This document shows positions 51,831 to 61,185 of a stretch of DNA of 64,000 bases, piece by piece; the first letter of the stretch is position 1, and every line of letters begins with the position of its first letter. Under the pieces are notes generated by a model. The model was not told the origin of the DNA. It saw only the letters and a list, made by a program, of their open reading frames with translations, and did no database searches. The DNA is taken from positions 1 through 64,000 of the forward strand of contig CAINDG010000040.1 of the NCBI GenBank assembly GCA_903847315.1, in the 5' to 3' direction. Source of the DNA: an uncultured Planctomycetota bacterium (GTDB lineage Bacteria; Planctomycetota; Phycisphaerae; Sedimentisphaerales; UBA12454). Both the position numbers and the translations under genes were made by a program.

Positions 51831-52885
51831 TGAAAACGGCATTTCTTGGCATAAACGGTTCGGGTAAAAGTACACTGCTTGCGGCAGTCAGCGGCAGGAA
51901 AGTAAATCTAACCGGCGCATCGCAAATTGAAGAAGTAATCGCCAAAGTGCCGGACGAAAGGCTCGATTGGCTTTATAATTTGTATAAACCGAAGAAAAAC
52001 GTCCCCGCGACAATAGACTGTCTCGATTTGCCGGGTCTGTCTTTTGCTGATGACCACTCAAGGGCTGCCGCCAGAAGATTATTAGGCAATGTCCGAACCG
52101 CTGAGCTGCTCGTGCTGGTTATAAGAGCGTTTGATAACGCTGGAATCAAGGCAGAGCCATTGAAAGAGCTTTCGGAACTTATGACTGAAATACTTCTTGC
52201 CGACCTTGAGCTTGTCGAGACGCGAATAGAGAAACTTGAAAAACAGGTTAATAAACCTTCGAAAGAGCAGCCAAAACAAAAAGCCGAGCTTGAAATTCAA
52301 TTAAAACTGCGTCAAACAATCGAAGCTGAAAAACCTTTAAAGACTGCGATTGCAAATGACCTTGAACTTGAGCTTATAAAGCCGCTCGGTTTTCTGACGT
52401 TAAAACCGATAGTGGTTGTTTTTAATACTGCCGAAAACAATCCAGCGCAGAATTTTGATACAGCCGGCATTATTGATTCGACAGTGCCGACAATCAGCGT
52501 TTGCGCTGAGATTGAATACGAGATAAGTCAGCTTGACGAAGAAAGCAAAAAAGATTTTATGAAAGATTTGGGCCTGGCTGAATCAGCGGCGAGCAAATTC
52601 GTTCGAAGCTGTTATTCTGCGCTGGGTCTGATTAACTTTTTTACGGTTGGCGATGATGAGACAAGGGCCTGGCCGATAAAAGCAGGTACAATCGCTCACG
52701 ACGCAGCCGGCAAAGTTCACAGCGATATAAAACGCGGCTTTATCAGGGCTGAAACGATTAGCTTTGCGGATTTAAAACAGCTCGGCGATGAAAAAGCGGT
52801 AAAAGCCGCCGGCAAAATTCGTCTTGAAGGCAAAAGCTATGTCGTTCAGGACGGCGATATTATTTGTTTCAGATTTAATGTATAA
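51830..52885 (+). CDS. YchF/Obg-like ATPase-family protein
   Basis: 351 residues. P-loop GINGSGKST near the N-terminus, DLPGLS in the Walker B region, and VVFNTAEN in the G4 position (NxxE, the variant that gives YchF preference for ATP over GTP). A long helical insertion (about 100-165) and a C-terminal TGS-like domain (IKAGTIAHDAAGKVHSDIKR, ending VQDGDIICFRFNV) match YchF. It is shorter and more divergent than the usual 363 residues, so the housekeeping role is not certain. YchF binds ribosomes. Confidence 0.8.
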   Translation: MKTAFLGINGSGKSTLLAAVSGRKVNLTGASQIEEVIAKVPDERLDWLYNLYKPKKNVPATIDCLDLPGLSFADDHSRAAARRLLGNVRTAELLVLVIRAFDNAGIKAEPLKELSELMTEILLADLELVETRIEKLEKQVNKPSKEQPKQKAELEIQLKLRQTIEAEKPLKTAIANDLELELIKPLGFLTLKPIVVVFNTAENNPAQNFDTAGIIDSTVPTISVCAEIEYEISQLDEESKKDFMKDLGLAESAASKFVRSCYSALGLINFFTVGDDETRAWPIKAGTIAHDAAGKVHSDIKRGFIRAETISFADLKQLGDEKAVKAAGKIRLEGKSYVVQDGDIICFRFNV

Positions 52886-52903
52886 GATTTGCGAAAGTTT
52901 AAT

Positions 52904-53938
52904 ATGAAAGCGTTAGCATTAACAGGTTTGAAAAAACTCGAGTTCTTTGAAGTTCCACAGCCGCAGATAACAAAAGATACCGATGTACTGCTTAAAATCG
53001 CGGCGGTCGGAATATGCGGCAGCGATATACATTATTACGACGACGGAAAAGTCGGCTCACAGGTTGTAATATATCCGTATCGAGTCGGCCACGAATGTTC
53101 CGCGACAGTTGCCCAAATCGGCAAAGCTGTGAAAAATATAAAAATCGGCGACAAAGTTGCCGTTGAACCGACAGTAGTCTGCCACAAATGCGACCAGTGC
53201 AAAATGGGCAGGGAAAATACCTGCAGGAATATAAAGTTCCTCGGCACGCCGGGCCAAGGCGACGGCTGCCTGTGCGAATATATAGTTATGCCTGCGGAAA
53301 ATTGTTTCGTAGTCACCGACAGCCTTACGCTTACGCAGGCGGCATTGTGCGAGCCTTTTTCGATAGGCATATATTCGGTAAAACAGGGCCAGGGGCCGTA
53401 TAGTGATAAAATTGCGATACTTGGCTCAGGCCCGATAGGACTGAGTTGTATGACGGCAGCAAGGGTAAAAGGCGTAAAAAAAATTTATATGACGGACAAA
53501 CTTGATTATCGTCTTGCTGTCGCAAAAAAGCAGGGCGCAGACTGGGTCGGCAATCCTGATAAAAATGATATTGTTAAAGAGATAACAAAGCTTGAGCCGC
53601 AGGGAATTGATGTTGTTTATGAATGCGCCGGCCAGCAGAGTACGATGGATGAAGGCATTGGTATTTTGCGGCCGGGCGGAAAACTCGTTCTTGTCGGCAT
53701 ACCTCGTGAAAACAAAATTTTCTTCAGCATTGACAAAATCCGCAGAAAAGAAATTACGATTGTAAATATCCGCAGACAAAACCGCTGCATCGAAGATGCG
53801 GTTGAATTTCTTATAACAGGTAAGGCGAATCTTGATTTTATGGCTACACACAAATTCGCTTTTAAAGATGCGATAAAAGCTTTTGATATTGCGGCAGGTT
53901 ACAAAGACGGCGTAATTAAGGCGACGATTGAATTTTAG
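52904..53938 (+). CDS. Zinc-dependent polyol (sorbitol-type) dehydrogenase
   Basis: 344 residues from ATG 52904; a TTG at 52889 is an alternative. Medium-chain dehydrogenase: catalytic zinc region GICGSDIHYYDDGKVG and GHECSATV, structural zinc CHKCDQCKMGRENTC, and NAD-binding ILGSGPIGLSCMTAARV with DKLDYR following. The HYY and GHE features fit sorbitol/L-iditol dehydrogenases. It likely oxidises a sugar alcohol with NAD+. The protease fusion gene begins 12 bases after its stop and is probably in the same operon. Confidence 0.85.
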   Translation: MKALALTGLKKLEFFEVPQPQITKDTDVLLKIAAVGICGSDIHYYDDGKVGSQVVIYPYRVGHECSATVAQIGKAVKNIKIGDKVAVEPTVVCHKCDQCKMGRENTCRNIKFLGTPGQGDGCLCEYIVMPAENCFVVTDSLTLTQAALCEPFSIGIYSVKQGQGPYSDKIAILGSGPIGLSCMTAARVKGVKKIYMTDKLDYRLAVAKKQGADWVGNPDKNDIVKEITKLEPQGIDVVYECAGQQSTMDEGIGILRPGGKLVLVGIPRENKIFFSIDKIRRKEITIVNIRRQNRCIEDAVEFLITGKANLDFMATHKFAFKDAIKAFDIAAGYKDGVIKATIEF

Positions 53939-53950
53939 GTGGAGTCATCG

Positions 53951-56680
53951 GTGAAAATTGGGCATAATTTGAAATTTCGGTCGCTCATATTTTTGCTTAT
54001 CGTTTTGTTGTATCTTTCAAATACAGCTCTTGCACAAAAGGTTGATACTTCCGCGTTGTGTACCCCAACCGAATGTAACATACCTGTAGATAATCAAGCG
54101 TCCTTGAACAGCAAACTTAGCTTCCATTTGCCGGATATATACGGCCGTGTAGTAGATTCGCAGGATTACGTAAATGTTCCTGTTTTGATAATGTTCGGCT
54201 CGTGCTGGTGCGGCGGTTGTCAGCAGGATGCGGAGCCTCTTAGAAAAATAGCAGCCGAGTATGCGGACAAAGGCCTTGCGACAATTCGGACGGTCGCAGG
54301 CGATAACGAATTGGCCGCTACAGATTTTCAAAGGCACTACAGGCTGCCGTTTATACAGATGCTCGACACAAACCGTTCATTCGAAAAACAATACAACAGG
54401 GATGGCTGGACATTTCTGATGCTGGCAGACCGCGAAGGCAAAATAGTTTATAAAGTAAACCGCCCTAATGAAAACGATTGGCTTGAGCTCAAAAATATAT
54501 TAAACAAAATGCTCCTGACGCCTGCAGCGAGCAAAAAAATAACATGCGACGGCGTAGAATATATGTCTCAAACTCTGCAGAGGACCAAAGAAACAGAAAA
54601 ACCTCGCTTATGCGAACGATTTCCATCGATAGCCTGCGGTCCTGACGGCAAGGTATATGTAGTCTTCACTTCCAACCGTAATGGTTCTCAGGATATTTTT
54701 ATGCGATTTTTCGATGGCCAAAAATGGTCAGATGATATTCCTATAGCCGTTACTGCCGCAGATGAATATGACGGCACGGTATTGATAGATAAAAAAGGAC
54801 AAATATGCGTTTGCTGGACAAGCAATGCTAATAGTAAAACTTATGAAATATTCTTTAACTCCTTTATGAGTCCTTTTCAGCAGGGGACACCGATAAAAGT
54901 AACCAATTCAGACGATGACACAATGCATGCACGTATGGCCTGCGATGAAAAAAACATTATATGGATAGCCTATTATAAATGGCACAAAGCAGGGAAGTAC
55001 TCCAGAGACAAAGAAGTTTATCTCTGCAGATTGGAAAACGGTCATCTTTCCGGGGAATTACAAATTAGCCCCAAAGATGTTCCATGGTACGAGGACCATA
55101 CAGAGCCGGCCATTTTTGCCTATAATGATGGCGTTGTTGTCGCCTGGAACTGGGACTTTCATCCTGCCAGCAAAGCCTATTCTAATCAGGCCGGCGGACC
55201 GACTATCTTCATAAGGCAAATCAATAACGATATGACATTAGGGAAAATATCCTCAGTAAGCGGCAAAAACATTGACGTAACTCCTTCGGTAGCCGTTTCC
55301 GATAACGGACAAATATGGTGTTCCTGGGATAGTCAGGGGGCAAAGCAGTATAAAAGCATTTGTGTTCGTAATGCTAACCCCGGCAGTAATAATACGCCGA
55401 GCGAAATTCAGGCTTTGAGTAAGCCGGTTGCCAATATTTGTACACCGACTCTCGTTGCCGGCTCAAAAAATTGCCTTACATTATTGTGGAGCGAATCTGA
55501 GGATAACACAAATTGGGTACTCAAGTCTGCCAAATTGGATACACAAAACAAAAAAGCCTGGACGGATATAAAAGTAATAGAATCAATTGACAATCCAAGA
55601 TTCTGCTCCGCTGCTTATGATTCTCAAAGTCAGTTATGGATTGCATATTCTATTGAGACGGAAAATGGCAGAAAAATAACAGTTAAAAAGCTGGAAAAAC
55701 AGTTAACTGAATCTGCCGCTTTAAATAACAATCAAACAACTTTATATTCCAATAAAAATAAAGAGGCAGTGCAAAATTTGCGCAAGCTGATAGATGAAAA
55801 ATATTCATATCGTGACCTGCGTGGTGTCGACTGGAACAAATTGTTTGAGATGTACACTCCTCAATTGGAAAGAGCGAAGACGCCGCAGGAATTTGCTGAA
55901 ATAGCGGCCGATATGTTATTAAATGCCAAGGATATGCATCTATGGGTAAAAATTAACGGCAAAACTGTAAACGGCTTCAAACGCGATATTCATCGTAATT
56001 ATAATTTGAACTTACTTAAAAAAGAAGTCCCCCGCTGGAATAATTTAAGTCGATATGTAAGTACAGGACAATTCCCAGATGGCATTGGCTATATTTTAAT
56101 AGAAAGTTGGACTAAAGATGCAAATCAGGTATTGCAGCCTGCACTGCAAGCCGTTAAAAATCTTTTAAATAGCAAGTCACTAATAATAGATGTAAGGCCA
56201 AATGGCGGCGGTGACGAATCCACTGCTCGAAAAGTTGCCGGATGTTTCGTGCAGCAGCCGGCGGTTTATGCCAAAAATATTTATCGCAATGTTAAGGAGC
56301 CGAACGGCTGGGGACAAGTTCAGGAAAGAACATTCGTTCCCAATCCGGATATACCGACTTATAAAGGGAAAATCGCCGTGCTTATGGGGCAGGGAAACTT
56401 AAGCAGCTGCGAAGCCTTCCTTCTAATGATGAAACAAGTACCTGAATGCAAACTCATAGGAGAAAAATCTTATGGCAGTTCAGGAAACCCGAAACCTTAT
56501 GACCTTGGCAATGGCGTGACGGTTTGGTTGCCCTCGTGGAAAGCACTTCGTCTAGATGAAACTTGTTTTGAAGATCAGGGTATAAAACCGGATATCAATA
56601 TTGTAGCGGCCGAAAGTCAGCTAAGAGAAAAAGACTCTGTTCTTGAAGCTGCCCTGAAGCATCTCAGAAATAGTTTTTAA
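53951..56680 (+). CDS. Exported thioredoxin-like / beta-propeller / S41 protease fusion
   Basis: 909 residues from GTG 53951, which has GGTGGAG six bases upstream. A signal peptide ends about residue 29 (ALAQK). Residues about 45-200 are a thioredoxin-like domain with GSCWCGGCQQDAEP (CxxC as CGGC) and FLMLADREGKIVY. Residues about 220-580 are propeller-like repeats of the exo-sialidase/BNR kind (RFPSIACGPDGKVYVVFTSN). The rest is an S41 C-terminal-processing-peptidase fold: GIGYILIESW, SLIIDVRPNGGG, NLSSCEAF (nucleophile Ser) and GEKSYGSSG (Lys). No PDZ domain was found between them. The combination is not one I know. Likely periplasmic; substrate unknown. Confidence 0.8.
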   Translation: MKIGHNLKFRSLIFLLIVLLYLSNTALAQKVDTSALCTPTECNIPVDNQASLNSKLSFHLPDIYGRVVDSQDYVNVPVLIMFGSCWCGGCQQDAEPLRKIAAEYADKGLATIRTVAGDNELAATDFQRHYRLPFIQMLDTNRSFEKQYNRDGWTFLMLADREGKIVYKVNRPNENDWLELKNILNKMLLTPAASKKITCDGVEYMSQTLQRTKETEKPRLCERFPSIACGPDGKVYVVFTSNRNGSQDIFMRFFDGQKWSDDIPIAVTAADEYDGTVLIDKKGQICVCWTSNANSKTYEIFFNSFMSPFQQGTPIKVTNSDDDTMHARMACDEKNIIWIAYYKWHKAGKYSRDKEVYLCRLENGHLSGELQISPKDVPWYEDHTEPAIFAYNDGVVVAWNWDFHPASKAYSNQAGGPTIFIRQINNDMTLGKISSVSGKNIDVTPSVAVSDNGQIWCSWDSQGAKQYKSICVRNANPGSNNTPSEIQALSKPVANICTPTLVAGSKNCLTLLWSESEDNTNWVLKSAKLDTQNKKAWTDIKVIESIDNPRFCSAAYDSQSQLWIAYSIETENGRKITVKKLEKQLTESAALNNNQTTLYSNKNKEAVQNLRKLIDEKYSYRDLRGVDWNKLFEMYTPQLERAKTPQEFAEIAADMLLNAKDMHLWVKINGKTVNGFKRDIHRNYNLNLLKKEVPRWNNLSRYVSTGQFPDGIGYILIESWTKDANQVLQPALQAVKNLLNSKSLIIDVRPNGGGDESTARKVAGCFVQQPAVYAKNIYRNVKEPNGWGQVQERTFVPNPDIPTYKGKIAVLMGQGNLSSCEAFLLMMKQVPECKLIGEKSYGSSGNPKPYDLGNGVTVWLPSWKALRLDETCFEDQGIKPDINIVAAESQLREKDSVLEAALKHLRNSF

Positions 56681-56698
56681 AATTCGGAGGATATTAAA

Positions 56699-57937
56699 AT
56701 TAACGCGGCGATAATAAGTGTAGGCAATGAGCTTTTAAACGGCAATACCGTTGACACAAACAACAATTGGCTGCAAAACCGGCTGCTTACAGTATCGATA
56801 CCTGTAGTTTATAGTTGCGCCATCGGCGACGATATCGGAGAGATTAAAAACGCGATTAAATACGCATCAGGCAAAGCGGATATCATTTTAATCACCGGCG
56901 GGCTTGGTCCGACCGATGATGACCTTACAAGACAGGCAATTGCGGAATTTTTAAATGTTAAACTTGAGTATCATTCTGAAATTGAAGAAAAAATAAAAAA
57001 GTTTTTCAAAGGTCTAAACAGGCCGATGGTTGAAAATAACAAAATTCAGGCCTATCTTCCTGCCGGGGCAAGCGAAATCGAAAACGACCTCGGTACCGCA
57101 CCGGGAATATTTTATGAAGGTAACAAAAAAATAATCGCGGCATTTCCCGGCGTGCCTTCCGAAATGAAGCAGATGTTCGACAAATTAATTATGCCCCGAT
57201 TAGAAAAAATATCCGGCGGGGATTTTTTAGTCGTCAGAAAAGTCAGGTGCATCGGTGCCGGCGAGTCAGCCATTGCCGAGATGATAGGCAATATGATGGC
57301 CAGAGACAGAAATCCGCTGATAAATTGTACCGTCGATTGCGGAGTCATCACTCTGCATATTATCGCACGAGCAAAAGACAAACACACTGCCGAGACAATG
57401 GCGGCAAAAGATATTGAAAAACTTCGCGGCATTCTTGGCCGACTTGTTTACGGTTTCGATGAACAAACCCTTGCCAAGGTCGTCGGTCAGAAACTTTTAG
57501 AGAGAAAAAAGACTTTGGCGACTGCCGAATCCTGCACGGGCGGTCTTATAGCCAAAATGATTACTGATGTACCGGGTTCGAGCAAATATTTTACTTACGG
57601 CTGGGTTACTTACAGCAACGAGTCGAAAATGTCTGAACTTGGCGTAAAAGAAGAATTAATTGAACGGTTTGGCGCAGTCAGCGGCGAAGTTGCCCAGGCG
57701 ATGGCGGCGGGTGCCAGAGAAAAATCTGGTGCTGATTTCGCGATAGCCGTTACCGGCATCGCCGGTCCTGATGGCGGCAGTGGAAAAAAACCTGTCGGGT
57801 TAGTATATATTTCCATAGTTTCTCCGGATGGCATCAAAACAGAGGAATTTTTATTTGGGCACAGAAACAGAGATTTTATCAGACTAAGAACTTCCCAAAA
57901 CGCACTTAATTTACTCAGATTAAACTTGGGCGATTGA
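56699..57937 (+). CDS. cinA: CinA, nicotinamide-nucleotide amidase / competence-damage protein (AUU start)
   Basis: 412 residues if read from ATT at 56699, eight bases after a GGAGG at 56686-56690. This gives the family-typical start (M)NAAIISVGNELLNGNTVDTN with NWLQNRL. The N-terminal molybdopterin-binding-like domain has ITGGLGPTDDDLTRQA. The C-terminal deamidase domain has ATAESCTGGLIAKMITDVPG and AVTGIAGPDGGS. Conventional start codons first appear at 57026, which would delete the first 109 residues. CinA removes the amide from NMN and hydrolyses ADP-ribose in NAD recycling. An AUU start is rare, being known in infC. A base error in the assembly is possible. Confidence 0.85.
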   Translation: MNAAIISVGNELLNGNTVDTNNNWLQNRLLTVSIPVVYSCAIGDDIGEIKNAIKYASGKADIILITGGLGPTDDDLTRQAIAEFLNVKLEYHSEIEEKIKKFFKGLNRPMVENNKIQAYLPAGASEIENDLGTAPGIFYEGNKKIIAAFPGVPSEMKQMFDKLIMPRLEKISGGDFLVVRKVRCIGAGESAIAEMIGNMMARDRNPLINCTVDCGVITLHIIARAKDKHTAETMAAKDIEKLRGILGRLVYGFDEQTLAKVVGQKLLERKKTLATAESCTGGLIAKMITDVPGSSKYFTYGWVTYSNESKMSELGVKEELIERFGAVSGEVAQAMAAGAREKSGADFAIAVTGIAGPDGGSGKKPVGLVYISIVSPDGIKTEEFLFGHRNRDFIRLRTSQNALNLLRLNLGD

Positions 57938-58005
57938 CCTATTTGACCGATATTGATATAATCGAAACTGGCTATGCGCCCAAAGTGTTTTTATAAGCAG
58001 GTATT

Positions 58006-59718
58006 ATGGCGAAAAACCGGAGAAAATTAGGCGAAATACTCTACAAAAGCGGATTAATCGGCAAGGAAGCCTTGATTGACGCTATAAAATCCAGTCAGCA
58101 AAAAAACAAGAGAATTGGAGAAACGCTGATTGAGTTGGGGCTGGTCTCGGAAGATAACATCAGCAAGGCCATTGCCCATCAGTTCGGCCTGGAGTTTGTG
58201 GACCTTGACAGGCAGTCGATTTCGAAAGACACATTAAATCTGATACCCGAAGAAGTTGTTCAGAAGTATGGTGTTCTTCCGCTAAGCAAGGCAAACGGCA
58301 AACTCAGACTGATTATCAGCGACCCGCTCGACCTCGATATGCTCGATATGCTGCGTTTTCGTCTCAACAGCGAAATTGAATGCTGCATCGCAAGCCCGAC
58401 AAAGATTCGCGCATTTATCGACCGAAGCATCGATAACGTAAGAAGCAGTATCGATGCCACTGCTGCGGAACTGGCACAGGAAGGTCATACTATTGAAGAG
58501 GAGATAAGAAAGGCTGAGGAAGCAGAGGGTGATGACGAAGGACCGATTATTCGGCTTGTCAATATGATAATTGATGAAGCGGTTCGTATGAAGGCAAGCG
58601 ATATTCATATCGAACCGATGACTGACCGTGTAAGGGTTCGCTATCGTGTTGATGGTGTCTGCGCCGAAAGGGATAATATTCCAAAGCATATGCAGGCATC
58701 GGTACTCGCAAGATTAAAAATTTTGGCGGGAATGGATATTTCCGAAAGACGAATACCGCAGGACGGCAGAATTCAGAGAGAAATTGACGGCAGGAAAGTA
58801 GATTTTCGTGTCTCGGCGCTTCCGGGCTACCACGGCGAAAGCACAGTACTTCGTATTTTGGAGCCCGAATCGATTAATATCGGTATTCAGGCGCTGGGTC
58901 TTGGCGATGAAGATAATAAGAAATTCTTAAAAATTATCAAAAGGCCGAACGGAATATTTCTTGTTACGGGACCGACCGGAAGCGGTAAAAGCACGACGCT
59001 TTATTCTGCGCTCAAGGAACTTAACAAGCCGGACAAGAAGATTATTACCGCCGAGGACCCCGTGGAATATAACGTGGCCGGCATTAACCAGTGCCAGGTC
59101 AAAGAGGACATTGAGCTGACTTTCGCTAAAATTCTGAGAGCGATGTTGCGGCAGGCACCGAACGTGATTCTCGTCGGCGAAATCCGTGATGGAGAGGTTG
59201 CCGATATCGCGATACAGGCCGCGTTGACCGGACATCTTGTTTTCAGCACGCTGCACACAAATGACGCCTGCAGCGCGATTACCCGTCTGATTGATATGGG
59301 TGTAAAGCCTTTCCTTGTCGCAAGCTCGATTCAGGCTATTATGGCACAGCGTCTCGTAAGAAGAATATGCCCAAATTGCAAAATTGTCGATGAACATCCC
59401 GACCCGCATTATCTAAGGCTGCTTAATATAGGGCCTGATGATGTAAAGAAAAATCCTGTATATAAAGGCGCAGGCTGCAATAAATGTCATAACCTCGGTT
59501 ACAAAGGCAGACAGGGAATTTTTGAAATACTCGAAATGAATACCGAATTAAGAGAACTTGCTTTTGCCAGGGCTCCGGCGTCGGAACTGCGAAAAGCCGC
59601 AAGGGCCGCTGGTATGAGAACCCTGCTTGAAGACGGCAGGGAAAAAATATTCAAAGGGATAACTACGCCTGAGGAAGTTTCCAAACATTCGCAGGCGGAA
59701 GGTCTGGTACTTGATTAG
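58006..59718 (+). CDS. Type IV pilus/type II secretion assembly ATPase (PilB/GspE), copy 1
   Basis: 570 residues. The N-terminal T2SSE-N domain (LGEILYKSGLIGKEALIDAI) is followed by the ATPase: Walker A TGPTGSGKSTT, Asp box AEDPVEYNVAGINQC, Walker B ILVGEIRDGEVADIA and His box STLHTNDA. The zinc site CPNC...CNKCHNLGYKG is present. It energises pilin polymerisation or secretion. Followed at 20 bp by pilT. No PilZ domain here. Confidence 0.93.
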   Translation: MAKNRRKLGEILYKSGLIGKEALIDAIKSSQQKNKRIGETLIELGLVSEDNISKAIAHQFGLEFVDLDRQSISKDTLNLIPEEVVQKYGVLPLSKANGKLRLIISDPLDLDMLDMLRFRLNSEIECCIASPTKIRAFIDRSIDNVRSSIDATAAELAQEGHTIEEEIRKAEEAEGDDEGPIIRLVNMIIDEAVRMKASDIHIEPMTDRVRVRYRVDGVCAERDNIPKHMQASVLARLKILAGMDISERRIPQDGRIQREIDGRKVDFRVSALPGYHGESTVLRILEPESINIGIQALGLGDEDNKKFLKIIKRPNGIFLVTGPTGSGKSTTLYSALKELNKPDKKIITAEDPVEYNVAGINQCQVKEDIELTFAKILRAMLRQAPNVILVGEIRDGEVADIAIQAALTGHLVFSTLHTNDACSAITRLIDMGVKPFLVASSIQAIMAQRLVRRICPNCKIVDEHPDPHYLRLLNIGPDDVKKNPVYKGAGCNKCHNLGYKGRQGIFEILEMNTELRELAFARAPASELRKAARAAGMRTLLEDGREKIFKGITTPEEVSKHSQAEGLVLD

Positions 59719-59738
59719 TATTTTGATAGGGTTTTATA

Positions 59739-60875
59739 ATGGCTACAGTACATATAGACAGGCTTCTTGAAGCGTGTATAAAAATGGGTGGTTCGGATTT
59801 GCACCTTACGGTGGGCAGACCGCCGGTGTTGAGAATCAACGGCAGATTAAGGCCGCTTGAAACAAAGGTGCTTGAACCCGAAGATACATCTTCTATTATG
59901 AAGAGTATAACGCCGGAAAAAAATCAGAAAGAATTCCAGGAAAAAGGCGGTACGGATTTCGGTTTTGCATTCGGAGACAGGGGACGTTTTAGAACGGCCG
60001 TCTTTCGCCAGAAAAGCAATGTAACGCTTGTATTGAGACTTATACCGTCCAAACTGTTGAGTTTTGAGGATATTGGACTGCCTAAGATTTGTGCCGCATT
60101 GTGCCGCAGGCCGAGGGGACTTTTCCTTGTAACGGGACCAACAGGTTGCGGCAAAACCACTACTCTTGCCAGTATGATTAACTATATCAACGAAAACCTT
60201 GACCATCATATAATAACGGTTGAAGAGCCGATTGAATATTATCATCCGCACAAAAAATCGATTATAAACCAGCGTGAAGTCGGAGTTGACGTGCCGACTT
60301 TCAGCGAAGCCCTAAGAAGAGTTTTGCGGCAGGACCCGGATGTGGTCCTTGTCGGTGAGTTGCGAGACCTTGAGACGATGGAAGCCGCCATTCGAGCGGC
60401 TGAAACAGGACACCTTGTCTTTAGTACAGTTCACGCTACAAGCTGCCAGGGCACGATTAGCCGTATAATCGATGCTTTTCCAATTGCTCAGCAGGAGCAG
60501 ATAAGGATGCAAATGAGTACAAATCTCATTGCGGTTCTAAGTCAGATGTTATGTCCGTTAAAAAGCGGCAAGGGCAGAGTCGCTGCTTATGAATTTATGG
60601 TTGTTACATCCGCTATTTCCAGCCTTATCCGTGAAAACAAAACATACAGAATTGAGTCAAGCATACAAACAGGTAAAAAACTCGGCATGCAGCTTCTCGA
60701 CGACCATTTATGGGATCTGTACGAAGCAGACAAAATTAGTCTGGAAGAAATGCTCGACAAGTCTCGTCAGCCAGGTGCTATGCTCGAAAAAGCGGAAAAG
60801 AAGATGGGCGGAAGGACAGAGGAAATAAGAAGAGAACTCGAAAATATTGGTCCTGTGATTGGGGCATCAGGCTAA
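59739..60875 (+). CDS. pilT: Twitching motility retraction ATPase PilT
   Basis: 378 residues. MGGSDLHLTVGRPPVLRING is the family N-domain; Walker A TGPTGCGKTTTL, Asp box VEEPIEYYHPHKKSIINQRE, and the PilT-specific ALRRVLRQDPDVVLVGELRD and STVHATS follow. It depolymerises the pilus. In an operon with the PilB-like gene upstream; about 310 bp separate it from the next PilB-like gene. Confidence 0.95.
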   Translation: MATVHIDRLLEACIKMGGSDLHLTVGRPPVLRINGRLRPLETKVLEPEDTSSIMKSITPEKNQKEFQEKGGTDFGFAFGDRGRFRTAVFRQKSNVTLVLRLIPSKLLSFEDIGLPKICAALCRRPRGLFLVTGPTGCGKTTTLASMINYINENLDHHIITVEEPIEYYHPHKKSIINQREVGVDVPTFSEALRRVLRQDPDVVLVGELRDLETMEAAIRAAETGHLVFSTVHATSCQGTISRIIDAFPIAQQEQIRMQMSTNLIAVLSQMLCPLKSGKGRVAAYEFMVVTSAISSLIRENKTYRIESSIQTGKKLGMQLLDDHLWDLYEADKISLEEMLDKSRQPGAMLEKAEKKMGGRTEEIRRELENIGPVIGASG

Positions 60876-61185
60876 TTTTTTTGCGGGGGTCAAGGAAGAA
60901 CTGCGAAAAAGGGGATGCTTTTAGTCATCAATTTTACGGAATGGTTTCTTTTGGCAAAAGTGTCTGTTTTGTAAATATTTATGCTCTTAATTTCTATGCA
61001 ATATTTATTATTTTACCAGTTTTAAACTTAGATAAATCTACAAATAGAAGGCCTTATTTGTTTATATTATTTTAAATACCAAGTGTCGTGTATATAATTT
61101 TGTTGCTATCATAATGTTATGAGCGTATATTGTTTTTAGGAAAGCGAAAAAGTTTTACCTTTAAATATAGAATTGGAGGTCTAAA
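60876..61185. other. 310-bp intergenic stretch, AT-rich, nothing recognised
   Basis: No reading frame or RNA. Presumably carries the promoter of the second pilB. A GGAGGT ribosome-binding site at about 61173-61178 precedes that gene. Confidence 0.4.
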
